Assembly: GCF_016862075.1 (NCBI RefSeq)
Contig: NZ_BOMG01000119.1
Span: 1-62,993 of the forward strand
From: Actinoplanes couchii
GTDB lineage: Bacteria > Actinomycetota > Actinomycetes > Mycobacteriales > Micromonosporaceae
Direction: 5' to 3'
Length of the DNA stretch: 62,993 nucleotides
The notes beneath the pieces were generated by a model that ran no database searches, was not told the origin of the DNA, and saw only the letters and a list, made by a program, of their open reading frames with translations. Every line of letters begins with the position of its first letter. Within the stretch, counting starts at the first letter, position 1. Shown piece by piece: positions 8,455-15,820 of the stretch. The position numbers and the translations under genes were made by a program.

Positions 8455-9321
8455 TCAGGCCGGGCGGTTCCCGTGGACCAGGGCGATGGTGCAGCGGGCC
8501 CGGTGCAGCAGGTGGCGGCCGATCGACGGGCGCAGCGCCACCCGCAGGGCCCGCCGGGCCCGCGCGCCAGCCACCACCAGCTGAGCCCCGGCCGCAGCCT
8601 CGGCCAGCACCTCACCGGGGCCGCCCACCAGGATCTCGCTGGTCACCGGAGTCCGCGGGAACCGTCGGCTCCAGCAGTCCACCACCGAACGCAGCCGATC
8701 ACGCTCGGCGGCGACCGCGTCCAGGTTCACGTCACAGAGCACGTCGCGGCCGGGCGGCAGGGGCCAGGCGTGCACCGCCCGCAACGGGACACCCCGCATC
8801 GCCGCCTGCTCGAACGCGAAACCCAGGACCCCGGCGGACGCCGGCGAATCGTCCACCCCGGCCACCACCGGGGCACCGTCGCGCGGCTCGCCCCGGACCA
8901 CCACGACCGGGCAGCGGGCGTGCGCGCTCACCGACGCGCTGGTCGAACCGAGCAGGGCCCGCACCACCGAGTGCCGGGGCCCGCCGACCACCACCAGCGC
9001 CGAGTCGGCGCTGCGCTGGGCCAGCGCGACCGCGGCGGTGCCGTGTTCCACTCTGGTGCACAACCGGACGCCCGGATGGCTGGCGCCGGCCGCCTCCAGG
9101 GCCCGCCCCAGCATCTCCCCGACGGCGTCGTCGGTGTCCGCGTCCGGATAGACCGCGGCAGCCGGCATCATCGCGGCCGCCGGGACATAACTGGGCCATT
9201 CGTACGCATAGAGCAGCTCGACCAGCATGTCGCTCCGCTGCGCCTCGTCCAGGGCCCAGCGGGCGGCCTTGCGTGCGTCGGGTGAGCCGTCATAGCCCAC
9301 GACGATCCTCTGAGTGGCCAC
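8455..9321 (-). CDS. Tandem universal stress protein (two Usp domains)
   Basis: 288 residues with two Usp folds, about 1-145 (RIVVGYDGSPDARKAARWAL) and 150-288 (PVVAGVDDSPASAGVLGFAF). The first ends with the nucleotide-binding pattern VVVGGPRHSVVRALLGSTS; the second has a looser version (VVAGARARRALRVALRPSIG). Tandem Usp proteins are typical members of DosR regulons in mycobacteria. The GTG start at 9321 follows AAGGAGG. A decamer GGGACCTTCG on the minus strand (9362-9371) is identical to part of the putative DevR box before the Acg-type nitroreductase at 58.8 kb, suggesting shared control. Confidence 0.9.
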   Translation of the reverse strand: MATQRIVVGYDGSPDARKAARWALDEAQRSDMLVELLYAYEWPSYVPAAAMMPAAAVYPDADTDDAVGEMLGRALEAAGASHPGVRLCTRVEHGTAAVALAQRSADSALVVVGGPRHSVVRALLGSTSASVSAHARCPVVVVRGEPRDGAPVVAGVDDSPASAGVLGFAFEQAAMRGVPLRAVHAWPLPPGRDVLCDVNLDAVAAERDRLRSVVDCWSRRFPRTPVTSEILVGGPGEVLAEAAAGAQLVVAGARARRALRVALRPSIGRHLLHRARCTIALVHGNRPA

Positions 9322-9353
9322 GGTGCCGCCTCCTTACGCCTACTACCCTGATC

Positions 9354-9524
9354 GTGGTCGGCGAAGGTCCCGTCGGCAAGGTCCATTGGTCGCCTTCGCA
9401 GGACTGTCATGAATCGTGCGTCACCGAGCGTCCACCGTCGACCACGCAGCGGATTCGGGCGGCCGGCGAGGCGCTGATCACAGCCGGGCGGACGGCAGTG
9501 CTCAAAGCGGCCAAAAACCGGTGA
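9354..9524 (+). CDS. Possible small protein, 56 residues
   Basis: Short frame from a GTG at 9354 to a TGA before glnII. It holds two Cys (DCHESC) and a basic helix-like end (RIRAAGEALITAGRTAVLKAAKNR) and shows GC-rich third positions. A TACCCT hexamer lies just upstream. No family recognised and no ribosome site. It could equally be non-coding leader between uspA-like and glnII. Confidence 0.3.
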   Translation: MVGEGPVGKVHWSPSQDCHESCVTERPPSTTQRIRAAGEALITAGRTAVLKAAKNR

Positions 9525-9680
9525 ACGTTAGCTGGATCACGCGTCCGTAGAGCGGGAGCGGAAACATGGATTTGATCTGGGGTGGATAGCATCCTGACGT
9601 TCCACCTGGATTAAGTGACGATAAAGCACTTTTTTCAGTGATGAGCGGAGTACGCCCCTTTTTTGAGGAGAGACAGAACG

Positions 9681-10691
9681 ATGGCGGTTAAGGCCGAGTA
9701 CCTCTGGATCGACGGCACCCAGCCCACGGCGAAGCTGCGGTCCAAGACGAAGATCCTTGCCGCCGGCGAGGAGCCCGGCATCTGGGGCTTCGACGGCTCG
9801 AGCACCAACCAGGCGCCCGGCGACAAGTCGGACTGCGTGCTCCGCCCGGTCTTCACCTGCCCCGACCCGATCCGCGGCGGCGACAACATCATCGTGCTGT
9901 GCGAGGTCGAGCTGATCGACGGCTCCGCGCACCCGACCAACACCCGCGCCCCGCTGCGTGAGGTCGCCGACAAGTACGCCGACCAGGAGTCGATCTTCGG
10001 CATCGAGCAGGAGTACACGTTCTTCAAGGACGGCCGTCCGCTCGGCTTCCCGGTCGGCGGTGGCTACCCGGCCCCGCAGGGCGGCTACTACTGCGGCGTC
10101 GGCGCCGACGAGGTCTTCGGCCGTGAGATCGTCGAGGAGCACATGGACGCCGTGCTCGCCGCCGGCCTGCACCTGTCCGGCATCAACGCCGAGGTCATGC
10201 CCGGTCAGTGGGAGTTCCAGATCGGCCCGGTCGCCGCTCCGCTGGTCGCCGACGAGCTGTGGGTCGCCCGCTGGCTGCTCTACCGCATCGCCGAGAAGCA
10301 CGGCGTCTCCGCCACCCTCGACCCCAAGCCGGTCAAGGGCGACTGGAACGGCGCCGGCGCGCACACCAACTTCTCCACCAAGGCCATGCGTGAGGGCTAC
10401 GACGCGATCATCGCGGGCGCCGAGGCCCTGGGCAAGAAGCGCCAGGAGCACGTGGACGGTTACGGCGCCGGCATCGACGAGCGCCTGACCGGCCTGCACG
10501 AGACCGCCCCGTGGACCGAGTACAGCTACGGCGTCTCGGACCGTGGCGCGTCGGTGCGCATCCCGTGGCAGGTCGAGAAGGACGGCAAGGGCTACATCGA
10601 GGACCGTCGCCCGAACGCCAACGTCGACCCGTACGTGGTCACCCGCCTGCTGATCGACACCATCTGCGGTGCCGCGGCCGGCGAGAAGTAA
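9681..10691 (+). CDS. glnII: Glutamine synthetase type II
   Basis: 336 residues of the eukaryote-like GSII family, much shorter than GSI (~470). Motifs: WGFDGSSTNQAPGDKSDC near residue 41, IFGIEQEYTFFK (metal ligands), PGQWEFQIGP, GDWNGAGAHTNFSTKAMR, and RRPNANVDPYVVTRLL at the end. Makes glutamine from glutamate, ammonia and ATP in the cytosol. The ATG at 9681 follows GAGGAGAGAC. The 156-bp leader is AT-rich for this genome and contains a GTGAC-N6-GCAC element at 9617-9631 that loosely resembles a GlnR half-site pattern; nitrogen control by GlnR is expected for the family but not proven here. Confidence 0.95.
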   Translation: MAVKAEYLWIDGTQPTAKLRSKTKILAAGEEPGIWGFDGSSTNQAPGDKSDCVLRPVFTCPDPIRGGDNIIVLCEVELIDGSAHPTNTRAPLREVADKYADQESIFGIEQEYTFFKDGRPLGFPVGGGYPAPQGGYYCGVGADEVFGREIVEEHMDAVLAAGLHLSGINAEVMPGQWEFQIGPVAAPLVADELWVARWLLYRIAEKHGVSATLDPKPVKGDWNGAGAHTNFSTKAMREGYDAIIAGAEALGKKRQEHVDGYGAGIDERLTGLHETAPWTEYSYGVSDRGASVRIPWQVEKDGKGYIEDRRPNANVDPYVVTRLLIDTICGAAAGEK

Positions 10692-10707
10692 GCAGTAAGC
10701 AGTAGAA

Positions 10708-10754
10708 ACGTCGAAGGCCACGGCGCGTATCGTTCGCGCGGTGGCCTTCGACGT
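10708..10754. terminator. Hairpin ending glnII that contains the next start codon
   Basis: Perfect 14-bp arms ACGTCGAAGGCCAC (10708-10721) and GTGGCCTTCGACGT (10741-10754). The right arm begins with the GTG start of the N-formylglutamate amidohydrolase gene. In a glnII transcript the hairpin could terminate or hide that start; a transcript starting at about 10741 would lack the left arm. Confidence 0.7.
10728..10733 (+). promoter_or_regulatory. -10 element TATCGT, leaderless start of the amidohydrolase
   Basis: TATCGT ends 7 bases before the GTG at 10741, with no ribosome site between. This spacing predicts a transcript that begins at the start codon. Confidence 0.55.
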
Positions 10755-11538
10755 CGTTCCGGGTGATCCCGGTTCCCCGGTGATCCTGCACGTGCCCCAT
10801 TCCTCCCGGGAAATAGTTGATTCAGGATTATTTCCGGACATTGTCCCGGAGGAATTGGATCACCTGACGGACGCGTACACCGATGTGATCGCTCGCCACG
10901 CCGTTGATCTCGCCGGGCGCAAACCGTGGCTGTTCATCAACCGGCTGTCCCGTCTGGTCGTCGATCCGGAGCGGTTCGCCGACGACGAGATGGTCGCGGT
11001 CGGCATGGGGCCGGTCTACACCCACGGGTACGCCGGGCGACGGTTGCGCGCCGACGACCCGGTGCGCGACGAGGCACTGCTGACAGAGCATTTCCGCCCG
11101 TACGCGGAAGCCATGACGACCCTGGTCGGGCAGCGGCTGACGGCCACCGGGCAGGCCTGGGTGATCGACGTCCACTCGTACCCGACCGCGCGCCTGCCCT
11201 ACGAACTGCACGGCGACGGCCCCCGCCCGCCGGTCTGCCTCGGCACCGACGGTTTCCACACCCCGCCGGAGCTGATCGCCGCCGCCCGCGCGGCCTTCCC
11301 CGGCTCCGCGCTGGACACCCCGTTCGCCGGCTGTTACGTCCCGTTGGACCACTACCACCGTGATCCGGCGGTCCGCGCGCTGATGATCGAGATCCGCCGC
11401 GACCAGTACATGACCGAGCCCGGCGGCCCGCCCACCGCCGGACTGGCGACGATCTCCCGGGCCCTGGCCGATCTTGTCGACACCATCCCCGGACGGGTGG
11501 CCGCCGGTGCCACCGATCCGGCCGCCGGGATGACATGA
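10741..11538 (+). CDS. N-formylglutamate amidohydrolase family protein
   Basis: 265 residues. LHVPHSSREI at residues 17-26 and VIDVHSYPT near residue 142 carry the His/Asp metal ligands of the family, which cleaves N-formylglutamate (end of one histidine-degradation route) or related N-acyl amino acids. Placed right after glnII, so it may feed glutamate metabolism, though no hut genes are present. The GTG start lies inside a hairpin arm and behind a leaderless-type -10. Its stop overlaps the ATG of the STAS protein (ATGA). Confidence 0.85.
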   Translation: MAFDVVPGDPGSPVILHVPHSSREIVDSGLFPDIVPEELDHLTDAYTDVIARHAVDLAGRKPWLFINRLSRLVVDPERFADDEMVAVGMGPVYTHGYAGRRLRADDPVRDEALLTEHFRPYAEAMTTLVGQRLTATGQAWVIDVHSYPTARLPYELHGDGPRPPVCLGTDGFHTPPELIAAARAAFPGSALDTPFAGCYVPLDHYHRDPAVRALMIEIRRDQYMTEPGGPPTAGLATISRALADLVDTIPGRVAAGATDPAAGMT

Positions 11539-11909
11539 TGGCCGGGGCGGCCGACGCCGCGGGAAGGGTACGGCGATCAATGGCGAACTTCGAGGCGCGA
11601 ACCTCCGCCGGGAGCGGCCGGATCACGGTGTCCCTCACCGGTGAGTGCGACCTGGCCGTCCGGGAGCATCTGACCGCCGTCCTGCTCGACGCCGTGCACC
11701 GGTCCCGGGCCGTCTTCGTCGACCTGGCCGGGCTCTGTTTCATCGACTCGAGCGGGGTGCACAGCCTGATCACCGCCCATCACGCGGCCAAGCAGACCGG
11801 CGGCCACGTCTACCTGGTCAACGCGGGCGGCCCGGTCGCCTCGGTCCTGGAGATCACCGGCCTCGACACCCTGCTGCGCGCCCCGGCCGAAGAACACCGT
11901 CATGCCTGA
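11535..11909 (+). CDS. STAS-domain anti-anti-sigma factor
   Basis: 124 residues from the ATG overlapping the upstream stop (ATGA). The STAS domain covers FEARTSAGSGRITVSLTGECDLAVREHL to the end, with the phosphorylatable serine motif FIDSSGVHSL. Partner-switching proteins of this kind bind anti-sigma kinases. An in-frame ATG at 11580 would give a 109-residue protein closer to usual family length. It overlaps the downstream HATPase gene by 8 bases, so the two form one regulatory pair. Confidence 0.87.
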   Translation: MMAGAADAAGRVRRSMANFEARTSAGSGRITVSLTGECDLAVREHLTAVLLDAVHRSRAVFVDLAGLCFIDSSGVHSLITAHHAAKQTGGHVYLVNAGGPVASVLEITGLDTLLRAPAEEHRHA

Positions 11910-12291
11910 GTCCCTCGCCGAGAGCACCGACGGGATGTCCTACGCGGTCCCCGACGACCTGCGCCGGGTCCGGGCCTTCGTCACCGAGCGCGCCGTCGCC
12001 CTCGGCCTGTCCGAGGACCGGATCGACGTGCTCACCCTCGCCGTCAGCGAGCTGACCACCAACACGCTGCAGCACACCAGCGGCGGCGGCCACATCCGGG
12101 TCTGGGCCGAGGACGGGCAGCTCGTCTGTGACGTCGTCGACCGGGGGGAGGACCGCCCGTTCGGCCGGTCGATGCCGTCCGCCGAGGCGGTCCGCGGCCG
12201 TGGCCTGGCCATCGTCGAGCGGGTCTGCGACTCGGTGCACACCGCGAGCGTCCCCGGCGGCACCCTGGTCCGGATCTGCCTCGATCTCTGA
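11902..12291 (+). CDS. Anti-sigma-factor-type ATPase/kinase (HATPase_c_2)
   Basis: 129 residues. Shows the RsbW/SpoIIAB-like ATP-binding fold: LTLAVSELTTNTLQHT (N box), DVVDRGEDRPFG (G1), GRGLAIVERVCDSV (G2). It would phosphorylate the STAS protein or hold a sigma factor. Coupled by overlap with the STAS gene. No sigma factor gene is beside it, so the target is elsewhere. Confidence 0.9.
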   Translation: MPESLAESTDGMSYAVPDDLRRVRAFVTERAVALGLSEDRIDVLTLAVSELTTNTLQHTSGGGHIRVWAEDGQLVCDVVDRGEDRPFGRSMPSAEAVRGRGLAIVERVCDSVHTASVPGGTLVRICLDL

Positions 12292-12296
12292 GTCTT

Positions 12297-12330
12297 CGGT
12301 CATCGCGTTTTTCCGGTCATCGCGTTTTTC
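12297..12330. repeat. 17-bp perfect tandem duplication upstream of the PL11 gene
   Basis: CGGTCATCGCGTTTTTC occurs twice head to tail (12297-12313, 12314-12330), followed by a decayed third start (TGTTATCGCC). Lies 74-107 bases before the ATG of the rhamnogalacturonan lyase, where regulator sites would be expected. Confidence 0.85.
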
Positions 12331-12403
12331 TGTTATCGCCCGCGGGCTGCGGCACCTATTCGGGTGGACCCCCGAGTCCGTTCCCCGAGCGATAAGGATC
12401 CCC

Positions 12404-14716
12404 ATGCCCGCATCGAAACTCTGGCGGCTGTTACCGGTCGCCCTTCTCCCGGCCGGCCTGGTCGCGGCGGTGACACTGCCGGCCGCCGCGGCGACGACCC
12501 CGGTCGCCGGTGGCGTCTACACCCTGGCCTCCGGTTCCAGCGGAAAATGCGTCGACGTCACGAGCGCGTCGCTCCTGGTGCAGGTCGCCTGCAACGCGGC
12601 GGCCACCAACCACCAGTGGACCGCGCGCCAGCAGAACAACGGCCGGTTCCAGTTGGTCAACGGCAGCAGTGCCCAGTGCGTCGACGTGCCGAGTTCGTCC
12701 ACCACGTCGGGTCTTCAGCTGCAGCAGTACAGCTGCGGTGACGCGACCAGGACCAACCAGCTCTGGACGTTCACCGCGTCCACCGCGGCGGCCGGGAAGT
12801 TCGTGGTCAGGAACGTCGCCAGTGGACTCTGCCTCGGCAACAAGGACGGCTCCACCGCCGGGAACAACCCGATCGTCCAGGAGACCTGCTCGGACATCGC
12901 CCGGATGCAGTGGTCGTTCAACTACGTGTCCGGACCGACCGCACCGACCACGCCGCCGCCGAGCGGGACCGGGCGGCAGATGGAGGACCTGGACCGGGGA
13001 CTGATCAGCGTCCGGTCCGGCAGCGCCAACCTGGTGTCCTGGCGGCTGCTGGGCACCGAGTCCTACACGACGGGCTTCAACGTCTACCGCGCCGGTACGA
13101 AGGTCAACACCACGCCGATCACCAACTCCACGAACTACCTGGACTCCGGGGCGGCCGCCGGTGTGACGTACACGGTCACCGCGGTCGTCGACGGGGTGGA
13201 GCAGCCGGCCTCGCCGGCGTCGCTGAGCTTCGCCAACGGCTACCTGGACGTCCGTCTGCAGGTTCCGGCGGGCGGCACCACCCCGGACGGGGTCGCCTAC
13301 ACCTACTCGGCCAACGACGCGTCGGTCGGTGACGTGGACGGCGACGGCGACTACGAGATCGTCGTGAAGTGGGATCCGTCGAACGCCAAGGACAACTCGC
13401 AGTCCGGGTACACCGGCAACGTCTACGTCGACGCCTACACCCTGCAGGGCACCCGGCTGTGGCGCATCGACCTGGGCCGCAACATCCGGGCCGGGGCGCA
13501 CTACACCCAGTTCCAGGTGTACGACTACGACGGCGACGGCCGGGCCGAGATCGCGATGAAGACCGCCGACGGCACCGTCTCCGGCACCGGCGTGACCATC
13601 GGCTCGGGCAGCGCGGACCATCGCAACTCGTCCGGTTACATCCTGTCCGGCCCCGAGTACCTGACCATGTTCAGCGGCCAGACCGGCGCCGCCCTGTCCA
13701 CTGTCAACTACACCCCGGCCCGCGGCACGGTGAGCAGCTGGGGTGACTCGTACGGCAACCGGGTCGATCGTTTCCTGGCCGGCACCGCCTACCTGGACGG
13801 CCAGCGGCCCAGCCTGATCATGGCCCGGGGCTACTACACCCGCGCGGTGGTCGCCGCCTGGGACTTCCGCAACGGCACCCTGACCAGCCGCTGGACCTAC
13901 GACTCCGGCAACAGCAACGTGGGCGCCTACGGCCAGGGCAACCACCAGCTCTCCATCGCCGACGCCGACCAGGACGGCAAGGACGAGATCATGTACGGGG
14001 CCGCGGCGATCAACGACAACGGCACGCTGATGTGGCGCAGCGGTCTCGGCCACGGCGACAGCCTGCACGTCGGCGACTTCATCCCGTCCCGCGCGGGCCT
14101 GGAGGTGTACCGGCCGTCCGAGTCCACGTCGCAACCGACCGACGCGATGCTCGACGCCCGTACCGGCGCGGTGATCTGGTCGCACGCCTCCTGTGGCTGC
14201 GACAACGGCCGCGGTGTCGCCGGCGACGTCTGGGCCGGCAGCGCCGGGGCCGAGGCGTGGTCCTCGGCGGTCGACGGCCTGAGCAGCACCACCGGCGCCA
14301 ACGTCGGCCGCAAACCGTCGTCGACCAACTTCCTGGCCTGGTGGGACGCCGACCCGGTCCGGGAGCTGGTGGACGCCACCCGGGTCGACAAGTACGGCAC
14401 GAGCGGCGACACCCGGCTGCTCACCGCCTCCGGGGTGGCCTCGAACAACACCACCAAGCAGACCCCGGCGGTCTCCGGCGACCTGCTCGGCGACTGGCGT
14501 GAGGAGATCGTCTGGCGGCTGTCCGACTCGTCGGCGCTGCGCATCTACAGCACCCCGATCGTCACCGACCGGCGCCTGCACACCCTGATGCACGACTCCG
14601 CGTACCGGGTCGCCGTGGCCTGGCAGAACACCGCCTACAACCAGCCGCCGCACCCGGGCTTCTTCCTCGGCAACGGTATGAGCACCCCGCCGCAGCCGAA
14701 CATCTACGTGCGCTGA
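12404..14716 (+). CDS. Secreted rhamnogalacturonan lyase (PL11) with CBM13 module
   Basis: 770 residues. Signal peptide MPASKLWRLLPVALLPAGLV with an Ala-rich cleavage region; then a ricin-type trefoil CBM13 (about residues 34-175: three repeats with CVDV/CLGN and QLWTF/QWTA-type motifs); a Pro/Thr linker; then the PL11 beta-propeller beginning RQMEDLDRGLISVRSG, with Asp-rich metal motifs DVDGDGDYEIV, DYDGDGRAEIAMKTADG and DADQDGKDEIMYG. The family cleaves the rhamnogalacturonan I backbone of pectin outside the cell. Start at the ATG after AAGGA; the longer upstream frame overlaps another gene. The upstream tandem repeat may be an operator. Confidence 0.93.
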   Translation: MPASKLWRLLPVALLPAGLVAAVTLPAAAATTPVAGGVYTLASGSSGKCVDVTSASLLVQVACNAAATNHQWTARQQNNGRFQLVNGSSAQCVDVPSSSTTSGLQLQQYSCGDATRTNQLWTFTASTAAAGKFVVRNVASGLCLGNKDGSTAGNNPIVQETCSDIARMQWSFNYVSGPTAPTTPPPSGTGRQMEDLDRGLISVRSGSANLVSWRLLGTESYTTGFNVYRAGTKVNTTPITNSTNYLDSGAAAGVTYTVTAVVDGVEQPASPASLSFANGYLDVRLQVPAGGTTPDGVAYTYSANDASVGDVDGDGDYEIVVKWDPSNAKDNSQSGYTGNVYVDAYTLQGTRLWRIDLGRNIRAGAHYTQFQVYDYDGDGRAEIAMKTADGTVSGTGVTIGSGSADHRNSSGYILSGPEYLTMFSGQTGAALSTVNYTPARGTVSSWGDSYGNRVDRFLAGTAYLDGQRPSLIMARGYYTRAVVAAWDFRNGTLTSRWTYDSGNSNVGAYGQGNHQLSIADADQDGKDEIMYGAAAINDNGTLMWRSGLGHGDSLHVGDFIPSRAGLEVYRPSESTSQPTDAMLDARTGAVIWSHASCGCDNGRGVAGDVWAGSAGAEAWSSAVDGLSSTTGANVGRKPSSTNFLAWWDADPVRELVDATRVDKYGTSGDTRLLTASGVASNNTTKQTPAVSGDLLGDWREEIVWRLSDSSALRIYSTPIVTDRRLHTLMHDSAYRVAVAWQNTAYNQPPHPGFFLGNGMSTPPQPNIYVR

Positions 14717-14732
14717 GGCATCATGTGGAGCC

Positions 14733-15482
14733 GTGGACACGATGGTGACGTCAGCGGACGGGACACGGCTCGCGGTGCGCCGGGACGGGCGGGGAGACCC
14801 GCTCGTCCTGGTGCACGGGTCGGCCGGCGGGCTGGACTCGTGGGATCCGGTGCTGCCGTTCCTCGCCGGGGATCTCGAGATTTTCCGGTACGCCCGGCGC
14901 GGCTACCCGCCGAGTGGGGACTGCCCACGGGCCAAGACGTTCGCCGACGACGTGGCCGACCTGCGGGCCGTCGTCGCGGCCGCCGGTGGCTCGGCGCATG
15001 TGGCGGGCGGGTCGTACGGGGCCACCGTCGGTCTGCACGCCGCGCTGGCGGACGGGGCCGGTATCCGTACGCTGACAGTGTTTGAACCTCCGCTCTTCGC
15101 CGCCGGGAACTCCGACGTGCTCGACCGTTATCGGTCGGCGCTCGCCGCCGGGGACCTGCTCGCCGCCAACCGGATCTTCGCCGCGGACGTCGCCCGGTTC
15201 CCCTTCCCCGGCCAGCTCGGGGCCGCCGACCCGGCCGAGGCCGGCGGCATGCTGCACGATCTGGAGGCACTCGCCGCCGACAGCACCGACGTCACCCGCT
15301 GGGCGGGCATCGGCGTCCCGGTGCGGATCGTGTCCGGCGGGGCGACCTGGGCGCCGATGCCGGACACCATGGACGCGCTGGCCGCCGCCCTGCCGAAAGC
15401 CGCCCGGGTGATCCTGGACGGCCAGTCGCACTTCGCCTCGCACACCGCCCCGGACCGTTTCGCCGAAGCGCTGCGCCGGTGA
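14733..15482 (+). CDS. Alpha/beta-hydrolase
   Basis: 249 residues with an alpha/beta-hydrolase fold: LVLVHGSAGGLDSWDPVLPFL (oxyanion region), nucleophile elbow GGSYGA, a lid region, and the late His in ILDGQSHFASHTAPDRF. Substrate unknown; a cytosolic esterase or lactonase-type activity is only a guess. The GTG start at 14733 lies 16 bases after the lyase stop. It overlaps the TM2 gene by 4 bases (GTGA). Confidence 0.85.
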   Translation: MDTMVTSADGTRLAVRRDGRGDPLVLVHGSAGGLDSWDPVLPFLAGDLEIFRYARRGYPPSGDCPRAKTFADDVADLRAVVAAAGGSAHVAGGSYGATVGLHAALADGAGIRTLTVFEPPLFAAGNSDVLDRYRSALAAGDLLAANRIFAADVARFPFPGQLGAADPAEAGGMLHDLEALAADSTDVTRWAGIGVPVRIVSGGATWAPMPDTMDALAAALPKAARVILDGQSHFASHTAPDRFAEALRR

Positions 15483-15760
15483 ACGACCTGCAGTACCGGA
15501 TCCGGCGGGCCGAGTTCGAGTACGAGTCGGTGAAGAAGGACAAACGCACCGCATACCTGCTGTGGTTCCTGACCGGCATCATCGGCGGCCACCGCTTCTA
15601 CCTGGGCGACACCGGCCGCTCCACAGCCATGCTCTTCACCCTCGGCGGCCTCGGCCTGTGGACCCTCGCCGACGTCCTGTTCATAGCCCGCCGGGTCGAG
15701 ACGATAAACCGCCACCGCCGAGCCACCATCATGGCCAACCACGGCATCATCGACGGCTAG
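15479..15760 (+). CDS. TM2-domain membrane protein
   Basis: 93 residues. A charged N-terminal helix (YRIRRAEFEYESVKKDKRTA) precedes two membrane helices flanking the TM2 signature GIIGGHRFYLGD. Function of these small proteins is not established. Start overlaps the stop of the hydrolase gene (GTGA), so it is translationally coupled. Confidence 0.87.
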   Translation: MNDLQYRIRRAEFEYESVKKDKRTAYLLWFLTGIIGGHRFYLGDTGRSTAMLFTLGGLGLWTLADVLFIARRVETINRHRRATIMANHGIIDG

Positions 15761-15820
15761 GCGGCGTTCCGGGCCCTTTCGTTACCCGCTGATTTGATGC
15801 TGTCACATAGTGTTGTCGCT

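Noticed and set aside
9573..9660. Clear GlnR operator before glnII
   Set aside because: Only one weak GTGAC-N6-GCAC element found, lacking the paired sites of the known consensus.
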